Source: Paenibacillus sp. (GTDB taxonomy: Bacteria; Bacillota; Bacilli; Paenibacillales; YIM-B00363). From it: 64,000 nt of DNA. Position numbers and translations under genes: made by a program. This document shows, piece after piece, positions 28,652 to 36,674 of the stretch (position 1 is the first letter of the stretch; each line of letters starts with the position of its first letter). Below the pieces are notes generated by a model that was given only the letters and a program-made list of their open reading frames with translations, had not been told where the DNA came from and searched no databases. Location of the stretch: NCBI RefSeq assembly GCF_035645195.1, contig NZ_DASQNA010000008.1, positions 62,001-126,000 of the forward strand, written 5' to 3'.

Positions 28652-29620
28652 ATGCTAAAGCCATGGATCGTCAATAAGGGGAAACGGGAGAAGCTGCCCT
28701 TGATTCGGGCTCCCCTACACAATTTGAAGAAAACGGTTCTGGGGTTGGAAGCGGACAGCGGGCTGCTGTTCAAATGCTTCCTGTACGTCGTGTTGATCGA
28801 CACGGCGTACATCTATCTGAATCCGCTTCTGTACATGATTACGACGATGGTGAAAAATGCGGCGGATTTGATGGATCCCGCGGTGAACTGGATTCCGCGA
28901 ACGATTTACGTAGGTGTGCTGCAGGAGGCATGGGAAAAACTCGATTATCCAAAGGCGTTCGTTACGAGCCTAACGATCTCGGGAACGATCGCCGTGCTGC
29001 AAACCGTCTCCTGCGCGGTAGCGGGCTATGCGTTCGCAAGGCTGAATGTACCGCTCAAAAATTTTTGGTTTTTCTGTTTGCTGCTTACGTTCATCGTTCC
29101 CCCGCAATTGACGGTGCTGCCGAAAATTTTGGCCGCCAGCCAGTTCGGACTCTTCGGCACGGCGCTTCCGTTCGTGCTGCCCGCGGCGTTCGGGTTAGGG
29201 CTTAAAGGGGCGCTGTTCGTCATCATTTATCGGCAATTTTTCTCGACGCAGCCGAAGGAGCTGGAGGAGGCGGCGAAGATGGATGGAGCGGGGGCGTTCA
29301 AGGTGTTCTACAAAGTAATGCTGCCCTTGGCGAAACCGGCCATTATCGTCGTGTTCTTGTTCTCCTTCGTTTGGAATTGGAACGATTCCTACAACCCTTC
29401 GGTGTTTATGCGCGGAGCCGAGCATCTGCCCTTGTCGGTCGGCATTACGCGCATGAACGAAGCGCTCGCCGCCGAGGCCGAGATGTTCGGGCCTTCGCTT
29501 TACCAAGATCCGCTAAAGATGGCGACGGCGTTTCTAATCATTTTGCCGACGCTGCTGATTTACATTTTTGCGCAGCGTTGGTTCGTCGAGTCGGTCGACC
29601 GCACCGGACTAGTGGAATAG
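28652..29620 (+). CDS. Carbohydrate ABC transporter permease, second pair (MalG type)
   Basis: A 322-aa inner-membrane permease, partner of the gene at 27765. A ~45-residue basic N-terminal tail is followed by TM1 (CFLYVVLIDTAYIYLNPLLY) and the EAA loop ELEEAAKMDGAGAFKVF. The frame is open for a further 136 codons upstream, but that stretch overlaps the previous permease; ATG 28652 has GAGGAGG 8 nt ahead and is the real start. Last gene of the module; 185 bp separate it from the lyase gene. Confidence 0.9.
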   Translation: MLKPWIVNKGKREKLPLIRAPLHNLKKTVLGLEADSGLLFKCFLYVVLIDTAYIYLNPLLYMITTMVKNAADLMDPAVNWIPRTIYVGVLQEAWEKLDYPKAFVTSLTISGTIAVLQTVSCAVAGYAFARLNVPLKNFWFFCLLLTFIVPPQLTVLPKILAASQFGLFGTALPFVLPAAFGLGLKGALFVIIYRQFFSTQPKELEEAAKMDGAGAFKVFYKVMLPLAKPAIIVVFLFSFVWNWNDSYNPSVFMRGAEHLPLSVGITRMNEALAAEAEMFGPSLYQDPLKMATAFLIILPTLLIYIFAQRWFVESVDRTGLVE

Positions 29621-29804
29621 CGGCATGGAAAGAGATGGGGGAACGGAGCGAAGGGATAGACGACCGAAAGTGGCTGCGGCTTATGAAGGGGCGGATCTGA
29701 TCTTGTTACTGGCGATGCGGCCAAGGAACAATTAGCGGCAAAGGGAAGCGGAGACACGAAAGCAGCGGGCGCTAAGCATTATATTTACGGGAGGAATTAG
29801 ACGA

Positions 29805-32429
29805 ATGAAAACAAACGAAGTGCCGATCCGACTGCAGTGGCTGGGCGGGAAGGTGCCTAAGGCGTCGGTCGGGGTCACGTGGGGCGTGCCGTGGACGGAA
29901 GGCGAAATGCCGCGAGGCGAAACGTTCACGCTCATCTCGCCGTCGGGCCGGGACATTCCGGTACAAAGCTGGGCAACCGCTTATTGGCCGGACGGCAGCG
30001 TTAAATGGAGCGCGCATGCGGCTGTCGTGCCGCAGGACGAAACGGGGACAGGAACGTATCTCCTGCGTAGGAGCGCAGCTCCGCAGGTCGGCGCAGCACC
30101 GGAAATCGTCGTACGGGAACAGGAAGACTCGGTAACGGTCGATACGGGGGCGATTCGCTGCACGTTGAATCGTTCGGGGACGTCGATCATCCGTTCGATT
30201 CGCAGAGGAGAGAGAGAGAGCGTTACGGACGGCAAGCTGGTCTGCCTGCGCGAACAATCGACCGAGTCGATGAGCTGCCGCGTCACCAAAGAAGAGCGGT
30301 TCGTAGGGGAAACGCTTCGCGTATTCGTAGAGCAGACCGGCCCGGTCCGCGCCGTTGTGCGAATCGAAGGCTGGCATCGAAGCGAGCATGGGGAGTCGTC
30401 GTTCCTCCCGTTCACGCTGCGGCTGTATTTCTTCGCCGGCGAACAATCGTTCCGCGCGGTACATACCTTCGTATATGAAGGAGATCCTCATCAGGATTTT
30501 ATTAAAGGGCTTGGGCTGCAGTTCACGGTCCCGACGGAAGGGCCGCTTTACCATCGACATGTCCGATTCGCGGGGGATTCCGGCTTGTTCCGCGAATCGC
30601 CGAAGACGCTTATGACATTCCGTACGAAGGGGAAGTATCGAGAACTGTTCGAGCGTCAGTTGGAAGGGGAAAGCGTAACGTTCGATCCTGCGGAAGACGA
30701 ACGCTTCCTCGAACTACTCGACGATTCCGCCGTATGGGACAGCTTTAAACTTGTCCAGGATTCCGCGGATCACTATTCGATCTGGAAACGGACGAAAGAG
30801 GGCTGCAGTTGGTTGAAGGCCGCCGAAGGCCGCCGCTCCGGCGGGATGATGTACTTCGGCGGGGAGCGGGGAGGACTGGCGCTCGGCTGCAGAAACTTCT
30901 GGCGGAAGCACCCTTCCGCGTTGGAGATGCATGGCGCGAGCAAGGATGCCGCTGTCTTGACGGCGTGGTTCTGGTCGCCCGACGTCCGCGCCATGGATTT
31001 GCGACACTATGACACCGAGACGCACCTGATATCGTCTTACGAGGGATTCGAAGAGCTGCGCAGCACCCCGCACGGCATCGCCAATACGAGCGAAATGACT
31101 GTCTGGTGCACGGATCGCATGCCGAACAGTGACACGCTTCTGAGCATGGTCGAACTGGCCGATCGCCCTCCGTTGTTGGTTTGCGAGCCAGGATATTACC
31201 ATCGCGCTAGAGCGTTCGGTTATTGGAGCCTTCCGGACCGAAGCACGCCGGCCAAGGCATGGATCGAAGACCAATTGGATGCCGTAATCGCCTTTTACAA
31301 GGAAGAAATCGAACTGCGCAAATGGTATGGCTTCTGGGATTACGGGGATGTCATGCACAGTTACGACCCTTCTAGACATGAATGGAGATACGATATCGGC
31401 GGCTGCGCTTGGCAAAATACGGAGTTGGCGCCGAACATTTGGCTATGGTACATGTTTCTGCGTTCCGGCCGCGAAGACATCTTTCGTCTCGCGGAAGCGA
31501 TGACGAGGCACACGAGCGAGGTAGACGTCTACCATCTCGGCGAATACGCGGGACTCGGCTCCAGACACAATGTGATCCATTGGGGCTGCGGCTGCAAGGA
31601 AGCAAGGATCAGTATGGCGGGCTTGCACCGTTATTACTATTACTTGACCGGCGACGAACGTCTCGGCGACATTCTCGACGAGGTGAAGGATTCCGATTAT
31701 GCGGCGGGGGATCTCGATCCGATGCGTTCGTATCTGGCGAAGGACGAATATCCGACGCATGTAAGGATCGGACCCGATTGGGCGGCGTTCGCCTCCAACT
31801 GGTTGACTCGCTGGGAACGGTTCGAAGATACCGCATACCGCGACAAACTGCTGGTCGGCATCGATTCGCTCAAGCGGCTGCCCTTCCGAATGAACACCGG
31901 ACCCGTAATGGGGTACGATCCGAATACAGGGGAACTGCACCATCTGAGCGACGATAACTGGGGACGAACGCTGATGATTTGCATGGGCGGTCCGCAAACC
32001 TGGCTCGAGCTCTCCCTGATGCTGAAAGATCCGGAGTGGGAGGATATGATCGCCGAGGTCGGCGAGTTCTACAACTTGACGAAGGAAGAGAAGCTGGAGC
32101 GAACCGGCGGAGCGATCGGCAATAAGGGCAATTGGAGCTATCCTTATTTCTCCTGCGGTCTTGTCGCCTATGCCGCTAAGCGCATGGAGCGCCGCGACTT
32201 GGCACAGCTGGCATGGCAAATTTTACTGAGTTCTGGGCTCGGGGACGCGCCGCTTTCCGCGATGGAAAGCGCGGTTAACGAACGAGATTACGTCAGGCCG
32301 ATTGCTCGGGAAATTCCGGAGATTTCGACCAACGCGGCGTCGCAATGGAGCATTAACGCGATGATGTGCTTGGAATTTATCGGCGACCAATTGCCGGAGA
32401 CGCTTGAGCGGGCAAGGGGACAGGTTTGA
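29805..32429 (+). CDS. PL26-like exo-rhamnogalacturonan lyase (cytoplasmic)
   Basis: An 874-aa protein without a signal peptide. The N-terminal ~450 residues are beta-rich (QWLGGKVPKASVGVTWGVPW, RDIPVQSWATAYWPDGSVKW, TGAIRCTLNRSGTSIIRSI), as in the RIFT-barrel domains of exo-rhamnogalacturonan lyases such as Penicillium PcRGLX (PL26). The C-terminal ~420 residues look like an alpha/alpha toroid (FWDYGDVMHSYD, ELAPNIWLWYMFLRSG, RHNVIHWGCGCKEARISMAG). Expected role: release of unsaturated disaccharides from imported rhamnogalacturonan fragments, which GH105 at 43.7 kb could then hydrolyse. The acetylesterase gene follows after 40 bp. Family assignment is by architecture and motif memory; a non-lytic relative of the same fold is possible. 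Confidence 0.7.
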   Translation: MKTNEVPIRLQWLGGKVPKASVGVTWGVPWTEGEMPRGETFTLISPSGRDIPVQSWATAYWPDGSVKWSAHAAVVPQDETGTGTYLLRRSAAPQVGAAPEIVVREQEDSVTVDTGAIRCTLNRSGTSIIRSIRRGERESVTDGKLVCLREQSTESMSCRVTKEERFVGETLRVFVEQTGPVRAVVRIEGWHRSEHGESSFLPFTLRLYFFAGEQSFRAVHTFVYEGDPHQDFIKGLGLQFTVPTEGPLYHRHVRFAGDSGLFRESPKTLMTFRTKGKYRELFERQLEGESVTFDPAEDERFLELLDDSAVWDSFKLVQDSADHYSIWKRTKEGCSWLKAAEGRRSGGMMYFGGERGGLALGCRNFWRKHPSALEMHGASKDAAVLTAWFWSPDVRAMDLRHYDTETHLISSYEGFEELRSTPHGIANTSEMTVWCTDRMPNSDTLLSMVELADRPPLLVCEPGYYHRARAFGYWSLPDRSTPAKAWIEDQLDAVIAFYKEEIELRKWYGFWDYGDVMHSYDPSRHEWRYDIGGCAWQNTELAPNIWLWYMFLRSGREDIFRLAEAMTRHTSEVDVYHLGEYAGLGSRHNVIHWGCGCKEARISMAGLHRYYYYLTGDERLGDILDEVKDSDYAAGDLDPMRSYLAKDEYPTHVRIGPDWAAFASNWLTRWERFEDTAYRDKLLVGIDSLKRLPFRMNTGPVMGYDPNTGELHHLSDDNWGRTLMICMGGPQTWLELSLMLKDPEWEDMIAEVGEFYNLTKEEKLERTGGAIGNKGNWSYPYFSCGLVAYAAKRMERRDLAQLAWQILLSSGLGDAPLSAMESAVNERDYVRPIAREIPEISTNAASQWSINAMMCLEFIGDQLPETLERARGQV

Positions 32430-32469
32430 TCCAAGCGTCCCTCGGAAGCGTCAGTCGTAACCTACTCAT

Positions 32470-33573
32470 ATGGGAGAGATGGATATGGCGTTGCGTTTCG
32501 ATTTCAGTCCCGGAGGAAGCGCGGAAGCCGGGCACGTAAAGGTAACCGATGCGGATGTGTACGACAAAGAGCAGGGCTACGGTTTCAGCGAGCGATCTCG
32601 GATGTCGGATAGTACGTTCCTCGTGGATATCGGGGACGGCAACTACCGAGTGACGGCGACGATCGGCGACGCGAAGGAGCCGGCCTGCACCACGGTTCGA
32701 ACGAACGGCGAACGTCTCGTCGTCTTGAATCTTCGCACTGAAGCCGGACAATTCGCCCGCGAATCGTTCGCCGTGAACGTGCGCGGCGGCAGGCTTCGCC
32801 TTACGTTCGGCGGGCCCGCGCCGCGTATTCGGGCGCTGGAAATCGCAAAGGGGGAGGATCAGACGACGCTTTTCCTCGCCGGGGATTCCACCGTGTCGGA
32901 TTGGAGCGCGGGGAAATACCCTGAATCGGGATGGGGCCAAGTGCTTCCGATCTTCTTCACGGATCGCGTGGCGGTCGCGAACCATGCGAAGAGCGGCCGA
33001 AGCTCCAAGAGCTTTCTGGCGGAGGGGCTTCTTGATGAGATACAGAAAGTCATGAAGCCCGGGGATTACTTGTTCGTCCAATTCGGTCACAATGACCAAA
33101 AGAAGGACGAGGAACGAAGTACGGAACCTTCCACGACGTACCCCGAGCATCTGCGCAAGTACATCGATGCGGCGCGAACGAAGGGGGGCGTACCCATACT
33201 CGTCACGCCCGTACACCGGCGTTATTTCGAACCGTCGGGAGAGCTGCGGAATACCCACGGCGAATATCTCGACGCGGCGAGACGACTAGCGGTCGAGGAG
33301 GGAGTGCCCTTAATCGACCTCGCCGAGAAGAGCAAGCAGCTTCTCGAGGAACTCGGTCCCGAAGGTACGAAATCTATCTTCCTCTGGGGCGAGCCCGGCG
33401 AGTGGACGAATTATCCGGAAGGCATCCAAGACAACACGCATTTTCAGGAGCGGGGCAGTCTTCGCATGGCCGAACTGGTCGTTCAAGGGATTGAGGAACT
33501 CGATCTCCGCCCTTTGGCTTTATACGTGAAGCAGCCGTCATTCCGTGACCGGATCGCGAACAGGCACGGATGA
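32470..33573 (+). CDS. Rhamnogalacturonan acetylesterase-like SGNH/GDSL hydrolase (YesT-like)
   Basis: A 367-aa cytoplasmic esterase expected to remove acetyl groups from galacturonate in rhamnogalacturonan oligosaccharides. Residues 1-130 form a beta-rich domain with no active-site motif; the SGNH domain follows: LFLAGDSTVSDW (nucleophile Ser), NHAKSGRSSKSF (oxyanion Gly), VQFGHNDQKKDE (Asn) and IQDNTHFQERG (Asp and His). ATG 32470 lacks a ribosome site; ATG 32485 has GGGAGA 6 nt ahead and may be the real start. It is transcribed with the PL26-like gene and converges on an AraC gene 35 bp away. Confidence 0.85.
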   Translation: MGEMDMALRFDFSPGGSAEAGHVKVTDADVYDKEQGYGFSERSRMSDSTFLVDIGDGNYRVTATIGDAKEPACTTVRTNGERLVVLNLRTEAGQFARESFAVNVRGGRLRLTFGGPAPRIRALEIAKGEDQTTLFLAGDSTVSDWSAGKYPESGWGQVLPIFFTDRVAVANHAKSGRSSKSFLAEGLLDEIQKVMKPGDYLFVQFGHNDQKKDEERSTEPSTTYPEHLRKYIDAARTKGGVPILVTPVHRRYFEPSGELRNTHGEYLDAARRLAVEEGVPLIDLAEKSKQLLEELGPEGTKSIFLWGEPGEWTNYPEGIQDNTHFQERGSLRMAELVVQGIEELDLRPLALYVKQPSFRDRIANRHG

Positions 33574-33608
33574 TTCGTCGAGGTCTTCTGCGTTTAGGGG
33601 GTATCGCG

Positions 33609-34460
33609 TCACCGCGTCTTCGCGGTTTTCGGCGAACGCCCGGTAAGCTTGCGGTAGGAGCGGAAAAAATTCGAATAGCTGTTGAACCCCGACAGGAAGC
33701 AAGCCTGCGTTGGGGGATGCCCGCGCAGCATGAGTTCATCCGCCAGGCGTACCCGTTTGTAAATAATATATTGGTTAATTGAGTAGCCTGTCGCCTCTTT
33801 GAAGGCGCGGCACAAATGATATTTGTTTATATAAAATTTTCGCGTCAACGAATCGAGGTCCAGGTTGTCAGCGAGGTTGGAGTTGATATATTCCAGCACC
33901 TCGTTGATTTGGTGGTGGACCTTTTTCGCGGGGGCGGGGCGTTCCGTTTCGGAGATGCGGTTGATCGCGTGCAGTATTTGGGCAATGACGCATTTCGCGA
34001 TAAATTCGTCTTCGGCGCTCCGCCGCGTAAGATGTCGCCGCAGCGTATCGAATAAATCGAGCAAGCCGGCGCTTGCGGCCGTCTCGGCTTTGATTTGATT
34101 GTCATGGCCCGGTTTGCGGTATTTGATGGAGCGGTAAAAATCGATTCCGTTCAGCAGAAACGGGGGCAGCAGCGTTTCGGTTAGCGTTAAGACGGCTCTC
34201 TCGTAAGGCAGTCGGTCGGAAATGTTGACGACATGCAGCTCGCTCGAATTCAACATGAGAATGGAATATGGCTCCAGCTCGTACCGCCCGCCTTCGATCG
34301 TGAAGCTTCCGGCGCCGCTAATGAACATATAGATTTCGTAACCGCTCTCATAATGGGGCTTATAATCCAGTGGGTTAGGTTTTTCGTCTCGGACGTGGCT
34401 GAAGCGGAACGAACCGTCCGCAGCCGCGTAACGGATATTTTGTTGTTCGGCAAGTTCCAT
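33609..34460 (-). CDS. AraC-family transcriptional regulator with cupin sensor domain
   Basis: A 283-aa regulator: an N-terminal cupin (HYESGYEIYMFISGAGSFTI, LEPYSILMLNSSELHVV) and two C-terminal HTH motifs (LTRKFYINKYHLCRAFKEA, TQACFLSGFNSYSNFFRSY). The chosen start, ATG at 34458-34460, has GAGGTG about 7 nt upstream; an ATG 17 codons earlier (34511) has no such site. It is divergent from the Gfo/Idh gene with a 127-bp shared promoter region, so it probably controls that two-gene operon and perhaps itself. Confidence 0.85.
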   Translation of the reverse strand: MELAEQQNIRYAAADGSFRFSHVRDEKPNPLDYKPHYESGYEIYMFISGAGSFTIEGGRYELEPYSILMLNSSELHVVNISDRLPYERAVLTLTETLLPPFLLNGIDFYRSIKYRKPGHDNQIKAETAASAGLLDLFDTLRRHLTRRSAEDEFIAKCVIAQILHAINRISETERPAPAKKVHHQINEVLEYINSNLADNLDLDSLTRKFYINKYHLCRAFKEATGYSINQYIIYKRVRLADELMLRGHPPTQACFLSGFNSYSNFFRSYRKLTGRSPKTAKTR

Positions 34461-34587
34461 CCGCAGCACCTCGCCCCCATAATAAAGCAAGATTTGCAAT
34501 CTTTCAATCAAATACCGCGAAGATCTTCGAAAATATTACTGTTACCATGTAAAGATAGTACATCATCAACCATAAGGTGGGATACAG

Positions 34588-35766
34588 GTGACTACATTGC
34601 AAAGGGACCATGTACGAATGGGCGTCATCGGGCTCGGCAATATGGGCTCCAGCCATTGCTTACAAATCCACATTCATAAGAAGGTGCCGGGGCTCGAGCT
34701 GGGCGCCGTGTGCGACACGAGCGCGGAACGCAGGGAGTGGGCGTCCGGCAGCTTGCCGGGGGTTCCGGTTTTCGAGAACGCGACGGACATGTACAAGAGC
34801 GGGTTGATCGATGCCGTCTTGATCGCGGTACCGCATTACGACCATCCTTCCCTTGCAATCGAGGCCTTCGCCTACGGACTTCACGTTTTGGTCGAAAAAC
34901 CCGCGGGAGTGTACACCAAGCAAGTCCTCGAAATGAACGCCGCCGCCGAGCGGTCCGATGCCGTATTCGGCATCATGTACAACCAGCGGACGAACCCGGT
35001 GTACCAAAAGGTGAGAGACTTGGTCCATAGCGGAGAATTGGGCGGCATCAAACGCGCGGTTTGGATCGTTACCGATTGGTACCGCTCTCAAGCATATCAC
35101 GACTCAGGCTCTTGGCGGTCGACGTGGGCGGGCGAAGGCGGCGGCACGCTCATCAATCAGAATCCGCACAATCTGGATTTGTGGCAGTGGATTTTAGGCA
35201 TGCCGAAGACGATCCGTTCCTTCGTCGGCTACGGCAAGTACTACGATATCGAAGTCGAAGACGATGTCACCGCATATATGGAGTTCGCGAACGGAGCGAG
35301 CGGCGTCTATATTACATCGACCGGAGAGCTGCCGGGCACGAATAGACTCGAAATTTCCGGAGACATGGGCAAAATCGTCGTCGAGCATAACGAGATCGCC
35401 TTCTATCGGAACCGGATCTCCGAGCGGGAGCACAATCGGACTAATACCAAGCCTTTCGGCAGAGTGGAATGCTGGAAATGCGCGATCCCCGTGGACAAAA
35501 ACAGCGGCGAGCAGCATATCGGCATCATGAAAAACTTCACGAATGCCATTCTCCGCGGGGAACAGCTGCTGGCGCCGGGAGAAGAAGGCATCAACGGTCT
35601 ACTGATTTCGAACGCCATCCATTACTCGAGCTGGACGGACAGCCTCGTGGATGTGGAGAAGTTCGACCATGATCGTTTTTACGAACTGCTGCAGGATAAA
35701 ATCGCTAATTCCAAGGCGAAGAAGAACGTGGTTCAACAAGTCGCCGACGTCGCGGGCACCCATTAA
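34588..35766 (+). CDS. Gfo/Idh/MocA-family NAD(P)-dependent oxidoreductase
   Basis: A 392-aa cytoplasmic dehydrogenase acting on sugars or cyclitols. The Rossmann motif GVIGLGNMGSSH is at the N-terminus, VLVEKPAGVYTKQVLEMN carries the family EKP motif, and the C-terminal half is the substrate-binding beta-sheet domain (GGTLINQNPHNLDLWQWILG contains the conserved His-x-x-Asp). GTG 34588 is 8 nt after AAGGTGGG. Paired with the isomerase/epimerase gene 15 bp downstream, a common partnership for oxidising and rearranging unusual sugars. Substrate unknown. Confidence 0.9.
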   Translation: MTTLQRDHVRMGVIGLGNMGSSHCLQIHIHKKVPGLELGAVCDTSAERREWASGSLPGVPVFENATDMYKSGLIDAVLIAVPHYDHPSLAIEAFAYGLHVLVEKPAGVYTKQVLEMNAAAERSDAVFGIMYNQRTNPVYQKVRDLVHSGELGGIKRAVWIVTDWYRSQAYHDSGSWRSTWAGEGGGTLINQNPHNLDLWQWILGMPKTIRSFVGYGKYYDIEVEDDVTAYMEFANGASGVYITSTGELPGTNRLEISGDMGKIVVEHNEIAFYRNRISEREHNRTNTKPFGRVECWKCAIPVDKNSGEQHIGIMKNFTNAILRGEQLLAPGEEGINGLLISNAIHYSSWTDSLVDVEKFDHDRFYELLQDKIANSKAKKNVVQQVADVAGTH

Positions 35767-35781
35767 GGAGGAGACGCTATT

Positions 35782-36543
35782 ATGGCTAAGATTGCGGGAG
35801 CGCAGCTGTACACGGTCCGTGAATTCGTGAAAACGCCGGAGGCGATCGACGAATCGTTCCGGAAATTGAAGGAAATCGGGTATACGACCGTTCAAGCTTC
35901 GGGACTCGGTCCCATTCCGGCGGACGAACTGGCCGCCATCGCGCGCGCTCACGGCTTGAAGATCGTGCTGACGCATACGCCTTACGCGCGATTTACGGAA
36001 GATTTGGACGGGGTGATCCAGGATCATCATACGCTCGGATGCGGATTAGCGGGGATCGGCGGATTGCCCCAACAGTACAGGAATGCGGAAGGGTATTTCG
36101 CTTTCGCCAAAAAGTTTTCGAACATCGCCGACGAGCTCGGGAAAAACGGGCTGAAATTCAGCTATCATAACCATCATTTCGAGTTTCAAAAATTCGGCGG
36201 CAAGCTCGGGTTGGAAATCCTTATGGAAAACACGAATCCGGAAACGTTCCTCTTTACGTTGGACACGTATTGGGTGCAGGCGGGGGGAGCCGACCCGAGC
36301 GCATGGATCCGCAAGCTGGCGGGAAGAATCGAAGCCATTCACTTGAAGGATATGACGATCATTGGCGAGAGTCAAGTCATGACCGAAGTGATGGAGGGCA
36401 ACCTGCCGTGGCCGGACATGTTCCGCGCGTGCGAGGAAGCGGGAGTCCGATGGTATTTGGTGGAACGGGACAACGGACCGACGGACGCATTCGACAGCTT
36501 GCGGATCAGTTACGAGAATTTGAAACGGGTAGGATTCGCTTAA
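35782..36543 (+). CDS. Sugar phosphate isomerase/epimerase (xylose isomerase-like TIM barrel)
   Basis: A 253-aa cytoplasmic TIM-barrel protein of the AP-endonuclease 2/IolE superfamily. Metal-ligand regions are visible: LKFSYHNHHFEFQKFG, TFLFTLDTYWVQAGG, IEAIHLKDM, and WYLVERDNGPTDAF near the C-terminus. ATG 35782 follows AAGGAGGAG. It forms an operon with the Gfo/Idh oxidoreductase and ends at a terminator. Exact reaction unknown; isomerisation or epimerisation of a keto-sugar is the usual role. Confidence 0.87.
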   Translation: MAKIAGAQLYTVREFVKTPEAIDESFRKLKEIGYTTVQASGLGPIPADELAAIARAHGLKIVLTHTPYARFTEDLDGVIQDHHTLGCGLAGIGGLPQQYRNAEGYFAFAKKFSNIADELGKNGLKFSYHNHHFEFQKFGGKLGLEILMENTNPETFLFTLDTYWVQAGGADPSAWIRKLAGRIEAIHLKDMTIIGESQVMTEVMEGNLPWPDMFRACEEAGVRWYLVERDNGPTDAFDSLRISYENLKRVGFA

Positions 36544-36560
36544 TACCCGTAGGAGCGCAG

Positions 36561-36600
36561 AGCGGAGCCGCCGGCATGTTCGGGCTCCGCTTTCCTTGTT
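36561..36600 (+). terminator. Terminator after the isomerase gene
   Basis: AGCGGAGCC (36561-36569) pairs with GGCTCCGCT (36583-36591), followed by TTCCTTGTT. Confidence 0.75.
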
Positions 36601-36674
36601 GTACTCGTCGGTGCTCCTCTGTAAAATGAAGAATACTACTAAGCGGGATTCATTGCCACGACAGGAGAATTCGG

